A stretch of DNA of 22,886 nucleotides from a virus. The stretch covers positions 1-22,886 of the IMG/VR virus record IMGVR_UViG_3300031658_000142. One strand, 5' to 3'. Both the position numbers and the translations under genes were made by a program. Below are positions 12,802 to 20,851 of this stretch, piece by piece. Every line of letters begins with the position of its first letter. Position 1 is the first letter of the stretch. The notes below the pieces were generated by a model, which was not told where the DNA came from, ran no database searches, and saw nothing but the letters and a program-made list of their open reading frames with translations.

Positions 12802-12974
12802 TAGAAAGAATAGTTGAATCAACAGACAACAAGTTTATCGGCAGTATTTATGACCCTGCTCAAGACAACTTAAAAGGCTTAGATTTCAGGCCAAGCATTG
12901 TAAAGGATGTCGGTAATGGTTTTACTAGGTACTCCCACTCTACATACTCAATACTTACTAAGAGAGATAGCTAA
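12798..12974 (+). CDS. 58-residue hypothetical protein between virion genes
   Basis: The ATG at 12798 overlaps the upstream stop (ATGA), and the stop at 12972-12974 overlaps the next ATG (TAATG), so the frame exactly bridges two genes. The product starts MIERIVESTDNKFIGSIYDP and ends with a SHSTYSILTKRDS tail. It is probably a small virion or assembly protein co-translated with its neighbours. I do not recognise a family. Confidence 0.6.
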   Translation: MIERIVESTDNKFIGSIYDPAQDNLKGLDFRPSIVKDVGNGFTRYSHSTYSILTKRDS

Positions 12975-14335
12975 TGGCTAAAATAGAAACAAGAGCTGCA
13001 TTAAACGTTGGCGTTGAGATTGTAATAGATGAACCAAACAGAACAATCGAGCTTGTAGCTACTGGCAACCTAGTGGCAAAAGATGGTGTAAGTACTGTAA
13101 CAATTTTAAACAAGTTGGCTGATCTATGGGCTACTGCAACTTACCAAGACTCCCCCTTTCCAGGTAATACCTTAGATGGAAGATCTGGTCAGTTTGAAGT
13201 GGGTGTTGATGCTGCAGCTAATGCAAACGGGTGGAAGTGGTTAAACGATACTACTAGATCTTATTTGCGCGATGGTGGTTGCACAGAATATAACGCAACT
13301 GGCGGGATAGGCAGAATTTATGCAGGCATTGGCGGTCTTGGTATAGTGTCTTCTGGCGCTCAGTTATACTACCAAGACACTGTAGGTGGTACTCCAAAAG
13401 ACTTTACTTATGATGATCAAGCAAATGAAATGATCCAAGTGTTTGGTAATTCAATTGAAGACCCAACAACTACAGATTTTGATAACAGAGCTTACTTTAA
13501 AGTTTTTGCTAGAGAGCAAGGCAAGTTGTATGCATCCTCAGTTCTTTCTGATACAGGAGAAACTGAAACAGGTCCATACAGTGTGAGTTTCTTGATCGGA
13601 AATAGTGATGACCTTAAGATATCTGCCTCTGACTCTACCATTGAAAATGATGCACCCTACACTGGCATAACTGTAACTTTCTATGCAACAGATCAAGCAC
13701 GAATTATTGGCGGAATTGTTAGGCAGTTTAGAATTATAGTAGAAGGTAATGGCGCTACTCTTGAGCAGATATATGAGAAGATTCAATACCTCTTAAGGCA
13801 GAATTCTGACATTGATAGTGGTAGCGGTACAGTAACAGGAAAGACAGCAGCTTCTTTGCTATCTTTTGCCACTGGACCTCTCATTACTTCATTCGGTGTT
13901 TATGTTGATAACATACAAAACGTTGACAGTGATCGAATTGGGTTTACTGATAGATCTAACATTGTTAGAACTAACCCCTTCGAGTCAGCAGGAATACTAA
14001 GCTTTAACCCAGTAATGGTGGGCGCTGGATCTAGTTACAGACTAATGTATACAAACCTCGCTGGTACTGATAATGACTATGGCTCTTCTAAGGCTGTTAC
14101 AGTGCTTGACGCAAGCGGTAATATTATTGAAGGTGTAATAACTTCTGGTGAAATTGCTTTTACTTTTGACCATGAGAATGACAATATTGGCGGAGCTGCT
14201 GGCACAGATAAAGCTGTTACCTTAATAGGAATTAGACCTTCTGGGTCTAAGTTTGCCGTTGCTCATGGCTTCTTAACTAGAAGTAAGCTGATTAGCTTGT
14301 CGCTAACAGCAGAGCAAAATAGAGCATACAAGTAG
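12974..14335 (+). CDS. Conserved phage virion-associated protein
   Basis: This 453-residue protein is of a type common in tailed phages and prophages, with TRAALNVGVEIVIDEPNRTI and LVAKDGVSTVTILNKLADLW near the N-terminus, and the block QARIIGGIVRQFRIIVEGNG followed by EQIYEKIQYLLRQNSDID at about 235-280. The whole chain is predicted beta-rich with few charged helices, typical of tail, baseplate or fibre parts. It is followed by small genes of the same set. The exact structural position is unknown. The reading frame is intact and the start is supported by the TAATG overlap with the micro-gene upstream. Confidence 0.65.
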   Translation: MAKIETRAALNVGVEIVIDEPNRTIELVATGNLVAKDGVSTVTILNKLADLWATATYQDSPFPGNTLDGRSGQFEVGVDAAANANGWKWLNDTTRSYLRDGGCTEYNATGGIGRIYAGIGGLGIVSSGAQLYYQDTVGGTPKDFTYDDQANEMIQVFGNSIEDPTTTDFDNRAYFKVFAREQGKLYASSVLSDTGETETGPYSVSFLIGNSDDLKISASDSTIENDAPYTGITVTFYATDQARIIGGIVRQFRIIVEGNGATLEQIYEKIQYLLRQNSDIDSGSGTVTGKTAASLLSFATGPLITSFGVYVDNIQNVDSDRIGFTDRSNIVRTNPFESAGILSFNPVMVGAGSSYRLMYTNLAGTDNDYGSSKAVTVLDASGNIIEGVITSGEIAFTFDHENDNIGGAAGTDKAVTLIGIRPSGSKFAVAHGFLTRSKLISLSLTAEQNRAYK

Positions 14336-14344
14336 AGGCTAATA

Positions 14345-14767
14345 ATGGCAATTACATTTGACCCTATAACCAAAATCATTCAACTAGACCGTTTTAATAT
14401 ATCTGAGATAGATCTGTGGATGGCGTATGTTGAGTGGTCGGTGTTATCTGATAACCTGAAATATGGAGTAGGTATGACGCAAGTAGGTGGCTTTGAACCT
14501 GTTGCGTTATATATATACTTAGAGCAAGGTTGGTTGATTAGACCTCAAGAAGCTAATGGCATAACTACAATCACAGGAAATGTATTGGTTAAAGACGGTG
14601 GTAGCCCTATTGCTCCGACGTTAGGAAGTTTTAATATATTGGTTAATATGGAGACACCTGTAAAAGCAGTAGCGCTAGAAGTGAACACAGGTGGCGGCAG
14701 TGGTGGATCAGCAGTAGGGCCAACATCAGCAGAGATAGCAGAAAGCGTCTGGCGGTATACGCGCTAA
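14345..14767 (+). CDS. Conserved phage virion-associated protein, small
   Basis: This 140-residue protein begins nine bases after the previous stop. Its opening MAITFDPITKIIQLDRFNIS and the middle block (LYIYLEQGWLIRPQEANGIT at about 55-74, then a VLVKDGG turn) are typical of a small beta-rich protein that travels with the 453-residue protein in other phages. The C-terminus carries a Gly/Ser linker (GGGSGGS) and a SAEIAESVWRYTR helix. In many phages an AEIA-x-x-VW motif of this kind sits at the end of a virion protein. It is likely a partner in the same tail or fibre substructure. Confidence 0.65.
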   Translation: MAITFDPITKIIQLDRFNISEIDLWMAYVEWSVLSDNLKYGVGMTQVGGFEPVALYIYLEQGWLIRPQEANGITTITGNVLVKDGGSPIAPTLGSFNILVNMETPVKAVALEVNTGGGSGGSAVGPTSAEIAESVWRYTR

Positions 14768-14973
14768 TGGATGCTTGGGAGTCGTTGTTCGGAAAATCAA
14801 CAGCGCTATCGGTCGATGATGCTTGGACGCAGGTAATAAGCTCAGGCGGCTTAGGGGATGTATCAGTGATAATCACAGAAGAGAGCGATACTATAATCGT
14901 AAGCGAGATATCAGACAGCGTTGTGATCGAACAAATAACCGAAGAAATAATACTTGAAGAGGTGGAAGGCTAG
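14767..14973 (+). CDS. Small acidic hypothetical protein of the virion block
   Basis: The ATG at 14767 overlaps the previous stop (TAATG). The 68-residue product is very acidic, especially the C-terminal half, where ITEESDTIIVSEISDSVVIE (about 36-55) alternates hydrophobic and acidic residues as an amphipathic beta hairpin. It starts with a short DAWESLFGKS helix. Its stop overlaps the GTG start of the next gene. I do not recognise a family. Co-translation with its neighbours suggests a virion or assembly role. Confidence 0.6.
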   Translation: MDAWESLFGKSTALSVDDAWTQVISSGGLGDVSVIITEESDTIIVSEISDSVVIEQITEEIILEEVEG

Positions 14974-15290
14974 TGGCTCATTTAAAACTAAAACAGGGCG
15001 AAAGCTCAAACGTTATTAATTTAAAAGTATCGATTGGCGGTGAAATGGTAACAGACTTAGCCGGGTACGCTTGTGAGTACAGAATTAAAAACTCGGACGG
15101 CACAACAGCGCAAAGCGACCTTTCAATCAGCGCTAGCTCTGGGGCGTTCCCTTTACGACTCACCCCGGCTCAAACACAAGCTCTAGACGAGGGTCAATAC
15201 TCTATTTGTGCAGAGATAACAAACGCGACGCAAGAGTTTAACAGAGAGAGCTTAATACCTCTGCAAATTACGCCGCAGAGTTTAGTTTAG
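14973..15290 (+). CDS. Hypothetical beta-rich protein of the virion block (GTG start)
   Basis: The start is a GTG at 14973 that overlaps the upstream stop (TAGTG). The 105-residue product is a single beta-sandwich-like unit: LKLKQGESSNVINLKVSIGG, DLAGYACEYRIKNSDGT, then ALDEGQYSICAEITNA and a closing PLQITPQ strand. This is the form of small Ig-like or BppU-N-like domains found in phage fibres and baseplates. It is the last gene before the small terminase. Assignment to the virion is by position and fold impression only. Confidence 0.6.
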   Translation: MAHLKLKQGESSNVINLKVSIGGEMVTDLAGYACEYRIKNSDGTTAQSDLSISASSGAFPLRLTPAQTQALDEGQYSICAEITNATQEFNRESLIPLQITPQSLV

Positions 15291-15296
15291 TATTAT

Positions 15297-15734
15297 ATGT
15301 CAGACCGTAAACTAACGATTAAACAAGAAAACTTTTGCCAAGCATTTTTGGAGACTGGTGACTTATCGGAAGCTTATAGACGGTCATATAACACTGCAAA
15401 AATGTCGCCAAAATCAATAAATGGCAAGGCTTGGGAGCTAAAAAACAACGGGGAGATTACGGGGAGAATTGAAAATCTTTTAGAAAGCGCGCAAAAGAGA
15501 AATCGCAAGACAATGGACGACCTTTTGAGAGACTTAGAAGAGGCTCGACAATTAGCGCTAGAGACTCAGCAGCCCTCAGTCATGGTCACAGCGACGATGG
15601 GAAGCGCTAAGCTGTTAGGGTTAGACAAGCCAGCCCCAGAAGACGACGACAAAGGCGATATTATGCAGAACAATTTTACTGTTAACGCGTCTATTGATGA
15701 AATAAAAGTCACTCGCGGCCAACCGGCTAAATAA
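15297..15734 (+). CDS. terS: Small terminase subunit
   Basis: This 145-residue protein lies immediately upstream of the large terminase with a TAATG overlap. Residues 5-50 (LTIKQENFCQAFLETGDLSE, then AYRRSYNT and KSINGKAWELKNN) give the DNA-recognition helix-turn-helix of the Terminase_2 family. The following region (about 55-110) is helical and would form the oligomerisation core, with a GSAKLLGLDKPAP turn. The acidic C-terminal tail may contact TerL. It should recognise the pac or cos site, which cannot be located here. Length and order are normal. Confidence 0.85.
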   Translation: MSDRKLTIKQENFCQAFLETGDLSEAYRRSYNTAKMSPKSINGKAWELKNNGEITGRIENLLESAQKRNRKTMDDLLRDLEEARQLALETQQPSVMVTATMGSAKLLGLDKPAPEDDDKGDIMQNNFTVNASIDEIKVTRGQPAK

Positions 15735-16987
15735 TGGAGTTATCAGCACCCCAGCACATATTTCTTAACCAGCTCGACACTAAGTTCAGAGCTTATGTGG
15801 GAGGATATGGTAGCGGTAAAACATTTGTTGGATGCCTTGATCTGCTGTTATTCTTTTCTAAACACCCAGGAACAGTACAGGGATATTTTGGCGCAACTTA
15901 CCCCAGTATTAGAGATATATTTTACCCCACGTTCGAGGAAGCTGCTGAATTAATGGGCTTTCGTACAGTTACCAACGTTTCAAACAAAGAAGTTGCTGTA
16001 TACCGAGGCCGCAAATATTACGGCACAGTGATATGTAGATCAATGGAAAAGCCAGCGTCGATAGTTGGCTTTAAAATATCGAGGGCACTGGTTGACGAGA
16101 TTGACGTATTAGAAACGAAGAAAGCAGGCGATGCGTGGCGTAAAATCATTGCTCGGATGCGTTTGGTTATTCCTGGGGTAGTTAACGGCATCGGTGTAAC
16201 AACAACCCCAGAAGGTTTTAAATTCGTTTATGAGCAGTTTGCCAACAATCCAACAGAATCATATTCGATGGTACAGGCATCCACGTATGAGAACGCAAAA
16301 TTTTTGCCGCCTGATTACATCGCATCATTAATCGAAACTTACCCAAAGGAATTAATTAATGCCTATCTTAAAGGTTTGTTCGTTAACCTCACATCCGGGA
16401 CTGTCTATAAGTCTTACGACAGAGCCTTTCATAGCAGTTTCGAGTCCATCCAGGCGAATGAGCCTTTACATATTGGCATGGATTTTAACGTCACAAAACA
16501 GGCTGCAACTATCTATGTTCACCGCAAAGCCTCGAAAGGTGTTGTATGGCACGCTGTTGAAGAATTGGTCGATATGTACGACACACCCGAAACGATAAAG
16601 ATTATCGACGATCGATACGCAGGGCATAAGATCAATGTTTATCCTGATGCCTCGGGCAAAAACCGCAAATCAGTTGATGCTAGTACTTCAGACTTAGCAA
16701 TGCTTGAGCAGGCCGGCTATACAGTACACGTTAACAAATCCAACCCCGCAGTAAAAGACCGCATAAACGCGACAAATGCAGCGTTTGAGAATGGCTTGCT
16801 GTTTGTTAACTCTCTGCGCTGCCCGACAGTAGCATCCAACCTAGAGCAGCAAGTTTACGATGATAATGGTCAGCCTGATAAGAAAAGCGGCAAAGACCAT
16901 CAAAACGATGCTTCAACTTACCCAATTTGTTACGCGATGCCGATTAGAAAGCCGGTAGCGAATATAAATATAAGCTTCTCAATCTAG
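15734..16987 (+). CDS. terL: Large terminase subunit (ATPase and nuclease)
   Basis: This 417-residue protein is the DNA packaging motor and headful or cos nuclease. The ATPase domain has Walker A GGYGSGKT at 23-30 and Walker B RALVDEID at 117-124 with the catalytic acidic pair. The nuclease domain has the three expected acidic sites: D250 (GMDFN), D305 (YPDAS) and D388/D392 (KDHQNDA). It is complete, and all key residues are present. It follows TerS with a four-base overlap type start (TAATGG) and precedes the MuF-like head protein. The packaging mode cannot be assigned from motifs alone. Confidence 0.95.
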   Translation: MELSAPQHIFLNQLDTKFRAYVGGYGSGKTFVGCLDLLLFFSKHPGTVQGYFGATYPSIRDIFYPTFEEAAELMGFRTVTNVSNKEVAVYRGRKYYGTVICRSMEKPASIVGFKISRALVDEIDVLETKKAGDAWRKIIARMRLVIPGVVNGIGVTTTPEGFKFVYEQFANNPTESYSMVQASTYENAKFLPPDYIASLIETYPKELINAYLKGLFVNLTSGTVYKSYDRAFHSSFESIQANEPLHIGMDFNVTKQAATIYVHRKASKGVVWHAVEELVDMYDTPETIKIIDDRYAGHKINVYPDASGKNRKSVDASTSDLAMLEQAGYTVHVNKSNPAVKDRINATNAAFENGLLFVNSLRCPTVASNLEQQVYDDNGQPDKKSGKDHQNDASTYPICYAMPIRKPVANINISFSI

Positions 16988-16995
16988 GGGGATTT

Positions 16996-18003
16996 ATGGC
17001 AACGCAAAGCTATATTATAAACGAGATCACAAACCGCGAGATTGATACTATACGCGCGGCTAATGGCACGTCTCAAAGAGCATCAAGCGGGCTAAAGGAT
17101 TTATACGAGCTAATACAAAAGAAGATCGCCAAAGCGCCCACAAGCCGTTTATATCGCCTCTCGAATGAGATTGAAAAGCTTATGAAAGAGGAAATGACCC
17201 GCGCTGCAATAATCATTCAATCAGACCTAGCCGAGCTATCAGCAATTGAGGCAAGATTTGCAGAGCAGCTATTAGTTACCGCGACGACTATCAAAAGCAT
17301 TGATCGAACACCGGCATCGATACTGAAAACCTTTGCCAACTCACCAATCAAAAATTTTATCACCGGTAACGAAGTCACTAAGCCAACTGTAAACGACTTG
17401 CTCAAAAAGTTAGGCAATACTAACGCTCGACAAGTGCGCAACATTATTCGCGACGCTAGCTTAAACGGCCGCACAGCTAATGAGATCACAGATGAAATTC
17501 AGGCGCTAGTAATCAATAAGAACCGTAACGATATTGACGCGACAACACTGACAGCTTTTAATCACGTCAGCAATCAATCGAAAATGGGCGTATACCAAAG
17601 CAATGCTGATATTTTAGATGGTATGCGAATTGTTGCGACACTAGACAGCCGTACATCGATTACTTGCATGGGCTTAGATGGTAAAATAATTCCACTCGAT
17701 AGCACTCAAGCGCCGCCGTTTCATTACCGGTGCAGATCACAGCTTGTGCCAGTGGTAGCCAAAGATTTAAGACTTGATATACCAGGAAGACAACGAGCGT
17801 CAGAAGATGGGCCCGTGGATGCCTCGCTTACATACGACGGATTTCTACGCAAGCAGAGCAAAGAGCGTCAAATAGAGATACTTGGCGCATCTAGAACAAG
17901 GCTATTCAGAAAGGGCGTTAGCATCAAACGATTTACTAATAATTCGGGCGTAGTGCTAACGATTAAGCAGCTAGAGGCCAAGATGCCGAATGAGTTCAAC
18001 TAA
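16996..18003 (+). CDS. MuF/SPP1 gp7-like minor head protein
   Basis: This 335-residue protein has the MuF (Phage_Mu_F, gp7) domain near its C-terminus: RIVATLDSRTSITCMGLDGK, then FHYRCRSQLVPV (about 211-254), including the conserved C224, H243, C246 and R247. The N-terminal 200 residues are mainly helical. Family members bind the portal and enter the prohead, helping DNA ejection or head maturation. A strong AGGGGG ribosome binding site precedes the ATG. In many phages this gene follows the portal, but here it comes before it, separated by two small ORFs. The domain call is firm. Confidence 0.9.
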   Translation: MATQSYIINEITNREIDTIRAANGTSQRASSGLKDLYELIQKKIAKAPTSRLYRLSNEIEKLMKEEMTRAAIIIQSDLAELSAIEARFAEQLLVTATTIKSIDRTPASILKTFANSPIKNFITGNEVTKPTVNDLLKKLGNTNARQVRNIIRDASLNGRTANEITDEIQALVINKNRNDIDATTLTAFNHVSNQSKMGVYQSNADILDGMRIVATLDSRTSITCMGLDGKIIPLDSTQAPPFHYRCRSQLVPVVAKDLRLDIPGRQRASEDGPVDASLTYDGFLRKQSKERQIEILGASRTRLFRKGVSIKRFTNNSGVVLTIKQLEAKMPNEFN

Positions 18004-18090
18004 GAGAGGTTTATCAAGATGCCTAGTTAAATCAGAAAAAAATCAATTCCGGATAAGTTTAACCAACCAACCAACTAAAAGGCAACAAAA

Positions 18091-18342
18091 ATGAATCAAA
18101 TGAATTTTATAGTAAAGGCTTACAGCTCGTCTAACAGTGGAGTTAGGAATATAGAGTTTCACGCTTGTTCGAATATTCATGTCGAATGGGGCGTTGACGA
18201 CAGCGTAATTCTTTCTGCTGAAAGCAGAAATTCACCGGAGGGCGCTACAATTTTTTCCATGAGCAACAAAAGCGATAGCAGGTTTGACGAAATAATTATT
18301 GAAAATATGAACGGAAAGACAGTGCATAGGTGGGTGCAATAG
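18091..18342 (+). CDS. Hypothetical small protein inserted between minor head and portal genes
   Basis: This 83-residue protein starts at an ATG preceded by AAAAGG. It has a beta-rich look (NFIVKAYSSSNSGVRNIEFH, then IHVEWGVDDSVILSAESRN) and ends in HRWVQ. I do not recognise a family. It and the next ORF have separate ribosome binding sites and gaps on both sides, unlike the overlapping head genes, and are followed by a terminator. That is the arrangement of a moron (an accessory gene inserted in a late operon). The 87-base gap upstream (18004-18090) holds an AACC simple repeat but no convincing promoter. Confidence 0.55.
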   Translation: MNQMNFIVKAYSSSNSGVRNIEFHACSNIHVEWGVDDSVILSAESRNSPEGATIFSMSNKSDSRFDEIIIENMNGKTVHRWVQ

Positions 18343-18382
18343 CAAAAATAACTAATTAATTCAACTAAGATAGGGTTATGTG

Positions 18383-18643
18383 ATGGGTGAAGTAGTAAGC
18401 ATTAAGAAGGAAAACAAAGGCTATAATATTGTTGACGAAAAGGTAAGCGGCGTATTTGTGGAGAATATTGTTGCTATTATTTCTGATGACAAGATAGATG
18501 TTTTAATCGGTGAGAAATGTGACGAAGGGATAGAAAACCCTTTACAGGTATCAATGAAGGATATGAACGAGTTTTGTTTGATGTGGCTTCTTATATTTAA
18601 TGAAAGCGTTATAAAAGAGGACTATCTAGATCAACCCACCTAA
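18383..18643 (+). CDS. Hypothetical small acidic protein, second ORF of the insert
   Basis: I chose the ATG at 18383, seven bases after AGGG; a GTG directly before it (18380) is a less likely alternative. The product has 86 residues, is acidic, and alternates short beta strands (EVVSIKKENKGYNIV, VSGVFVENIVAIISDDKIDV) before a C-terminal helix (DMNEFCLMWLLIFNESVIKE at about 61-80). No family is recognised. It ends 21 bases before a terminator hairpin. Together with the preceding ORF it forms a probable accessory insert. Confidence 0.55.
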   Translation: MGEVVSIKKENKGYNIVDEKVSGVFVENIVAIISDDKIDVLIGEKCDEGIENPLQVSMKDMNEFCLMWLLIFNESVIKEDYLDQPT

Positions 18644-18651
18644 TAGCTTTT

Positions 18652-18680
18652 TTCTATTAACAATCCCTATGTGATATAAT
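18652..18680 (+). promoter_or_regulatory. Extended -10 promoter for the portal gene
   Basis: TGA-TATAAT (18672-18680) is an extended -10; the -35 region (18652-18657, TTCTAT) is weak. RNA would start near 18687, about 22 bases before the portal ATG and inside the hairpin loop. The 11-base string GATATAATAAG is identical to that at the 9434-9462 promoter. Confidence 0.5.
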
Positions 18681-18707
18681 AAGACAATAACTCACACAGG
18701 GCTTTTT
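18665..18707 (+). terminator. Terminator hairpin that also holds the portal ribosome binding site
   Basis: CCCTATGTGA (18665-18674) pairs with TCACACAGGG (18692-18701) at nine of ten positions and is followed by CTTTTT. The AGGG at 18698-18701 is the only ribosome binding site for the portal ATG at 18709 (spacing seven), so it lies in the 3' arm of the stem. Read-through RNA would terminate or hide it; RNA from the loop promoter would not. Confidence 0.65.
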
Positions 18708-18708
18708 A

Positions 18709-20094
18709 ATGTCAATTACCGATCTAAATCCGCAATACACCGACGGCATGAAAGCAGTAAAGCGCTGTCGTGATGTGTTCAAGGGTCAGTCAGCAATCCA
18801 AAAAATCAACGGCAGCGGCGTTACCGATTATTTCCCGATGCACGTACCTGAAGACAAAGAGCGTTATGCTCGGGTGATCGCCCTTTCATCTTTCACGAAT
18901 TACACCGGGCACACTGTCAATAAGCTTGTTGGCGCGGCATTCAATGAAGAGCCCACAACTAATCTTTCTGATAACTCAGCAATGGCTTATATGATCGAGG
19001 ACTGTGACGGCGGCGGCGGTGATCTTGAGCAGCTAGCAACCAGCGCAGTATTAGATAATACAATTGCCGGCCGCCTTGGATTGCTTGTTAATTTTCCCGT
19101 TACCAATGGCAAGGTTCACTCTAAAGAAGATGTTAAGCGGCTAAATCTTCGAGCGTCTATTCACCGATACCCCGCTGAATCAATACCGAATTGGGGAGTC
19201 GTAAACGGCCAGCTATCATACGTCGTGTTACTAGAAGATAAACGTGACATGTCACAAGATATGTTTTCTCATCAATCGACAGTTGGTCACCGTGTTTACT
19301 ATATTGCAGAAGACGGCTTTTGTTATCAGCAATTTGTTGAAGATGGTAAAGAGTTTTTAGCGGAAGGCGGTCAAATGGTGCTGGATTACAACGGGGCAGG
19401 ATTTGCACAAATACCAATGATAATTATTGGCTCTGTCGATAACTCGGCTAGCGTCGATAAACCGCCTATCTCTGCAATGGCGGATGTAAATATCTCACAC
19501 TATCAGATCAGCGTGCTAGAGAGCGAAAACCTGGCGATACATGGTCAAATGACGTTAGGCGTAACCTCAGATTTATCAGTAGCAGAATGGAACACAGCAA
19601 ACCCTGAAGGCGTAAAAGTAGGCGCAAATAGCGGTTACTTTCTTGGCTCAAAAGGCGGTTTTCACACAGCAACGGCCCCAGAATCCAGCGCATTGCCAGC
19701 GGCCAAAGAGGCCAAGGTTAGAGAAATGGAAGCTTTAGGCGCAAGTCTAATCGACAAGAACGCGACAGCCAAAACAGCAACAGAGGCAGGCATTAACGCG
19801 AAAGAGCAGACCAGCATAATGATGAACGTTGTTAACAATGTATCGGACGCTATTGAGAAATGTTTAGAGTGGGCTGAAATGATGACAGTTGCTAAACCCC
19901 AAGGCGATTTTGAGTACAGAATTAATACTGAATTTTACGACAGCACGATTAGCCCTGATCTATTCACAGCAGCACTAGGTGCAGTTGACCGCAGTATGTT
20001 TGATCAGAACGCTCAACAGCAGCTTTTAGAACAAACATTCCCAACCATACTTTTCAATGAAAATTCTGTCATAGCAGCAGAAGAGGCGCTTTAA
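18709..20094 (+). CDS. Portal protein, DUF4055 type
   Basis: This 461-residue protein fits the DUF4055 family of portal proteins, which form the dodecameric ring at the head vertex through which DNA passes. The N-terminal region begins with KRCRDVFKGQSAIQKINGSG. The central block QIPMIIIGSVDNSASVDKPP followed by ISAMADVNISHYQISVLESE (about 236-276) is the family signature. A long helical clip/stem region (about 325-390, rich in Ala and Glu) follows. The frame is intact. Neighbours (terminase and MuF upstream; scaffold and capsid downstream) confirm the role. Translation may depend on the promoter inside the upstream hairpin. A copy of a palindrome from the cro region lies within the gene at 19244-19255. 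Confidence 0.88.
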   Translation: MSITDLNPQYTDGMKAVKRCRDVFKGQSAIQKINGSGVTDYFPMHVPEDKERYARVIALSSFTNYTGHTVNKLVGAAFNEEPTTNLSDNSAMAYMIEDCDGGGGDLEQLATSAVLDNTIAGRLGLLVNFPVTNGKVHSKEDVKRLNLRASIHRYPAESIPNWGVVNGQLSYVVLLEDKRDMSQDMFSHQSTVGHRVYYIAEDGFCYQQFVEDGKEFLAEGGQMVLDYNGAGFAQIPMIIIGSVDNSASVDKPPISAMADVNISHYQISVLESENLAIHGQMTLGVTSDLSVAEWNTANPEGVKVGANSGYFLGSKGGFHTATAPESSALPAAKEAKVREMEALGASLIDKNATAKTATEAGINAKEQTSIMMNVVNNVSDAIEKCLEWAEMMTVAKPQGDFEYRINTEFYDSTISPDLFTAALGAVDRSMFDQNAQQQLLEQTFPTILFNENSVIAAEEAL

Positions 20095-20123
20095 TTGCCT
20101 AGTCATAATCATAATGTTATAAT
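20095..20123 (+). promoter_or_regulatory. Promoter of the scaffold-capsid unit
   Basis: TTGCCT (20095-20100), a 17-base spacer and TGT-TATAAT (20115-20123, extended -10) start right at the end of the portal gene. RNA would start near 20130, about 50 bases before the scaffold ATG. The -10 lies inside a perfect 17-base palindrome. Confidence 0.6.
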
Positions 20124-20130
20124 ATAACAT
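20114..20130. promoter_or_regulatory. 17-bp perfect palindrome over the scaffold promoter -10 (possible operator)
   Basis: ATGTTATA-A-TATAACAT has eight perfectly matched bases on each side of a central A. It covers the whole -10 and the start region of the promoter. A dimeric regulator bound here would block transcription; none is identified. Confidence 0.45.
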
Positions 20131-20179
20131 AACACGCATTGGCCGACGGTTAGTGCTCTCCTGATAGGATAAATTATAA

Positions 20180-20845
20180 ATGGCTCTTAGTTATAAATTG
20201 AATAATCTTGAAGGCGTCGACGACGCTCACAAAGGTTTATACAAGCAAGTTGATGGTGTGTTTTTCTTGGATGTTGACGGCGTAGAATCAGCCGAAAGCG
20301 TAACAGGATTAAAGAACGCATTGCAGGCCCAAAAAGATACAGTCACCGCGTTAAAGCAACAAGAAATTGATGCTACTACAGCGGCAACAGCAGCAGAGCA
20401 AGCGCGGCTATTAGAAGCAGGCAAGCACGAGGAATTGGCGGCTAATTTAACCGACCAGCTCAACGGCTTAAAAGCATCTAACGAAGCGGCAAGACAAGAC
20501 AAGCTATCGAGCGATAAAAAAGCAGCGGCTATGCAAATGGCCTCGACTGTTGGGAAGGATGCAAACGCAATTGCAATGCTGACCTCTCTATTTGAACTTG
20601 ATATGTCTTACAGCGATGCGGGTATCTTACAAGGTAAAGCAGGCGAAACTTTAGCACAAATGCTTGATCGAGTTAATAAGAGCGGTATGTACGATTCACT
20701 AATTAAAGGCTCACAGGCAAGCGGCGGCGATTTACATAGCGCCGGCGGCAGTGGGCGTAAAAAACTAAAAGATATGAACGATGCGGAACGCATACAGTTT
20801 AAAGCTGATGATCCCGCAGCATTCTCAAAAGAACTTAAAGGATAA
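20180..20845 (+). CDS. Head scaffolding protein
   Basis: This 221-residue protein lies directly before the major capsid gene. It is rich in Ala, Lys, Gln and Glu, with a long coiled-coil-like region (about 45-130, LKNALQAQKDTVTALKQQEI onward) and a charged, basic C-terminal end (GRKKLKDMNDAERIQFKADD near 192-211). This is the classic form of phage scaffolds, whose C-terminus binds the capsid protein during prohead assembly before the scaffold leaves or is digested. There is no protease motif, so it is not a fused protease-scaffold. The start is supported by AGGA upstream. It probably shares a promoter (20095) and terminator (21877) with the capsid gene. Confidence 0.85.
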   Translation: MALSYKLNNLEGVDDAHKGLYKQVDGVFFLDVDGVESAESVTGLKNALQAQKDTVTALKQQEIDATTAATAAEQARLLEAGKHEELAANLTDQLNGLKASNEAARQDKLSSDKKAAAMQMASTVGKDANAIAMLTSLFELDMSYSDAGILQGKAGETLAQMLDRVNKSGMYDSLIKGSQASGGDLHSAGGSGRKKLKDMNDAERIQFKADDPAAFSKELKG

Positions 20846-20851
20846 GCTAAA

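Noticed and set aside
16359-16598. Plus-strand open frame of 79 codons inside terL
   Set aside because: It is an alternative frame within the large terminase, whose motifs on both sides are intact; no independent support.
18061-18075. AACC tandem repeat before the inserted ORF
   Set aside because: Only about four short copies, no dyad symmetry or terminal repeat structure; not enough to call an insertion footprint or attachment site.
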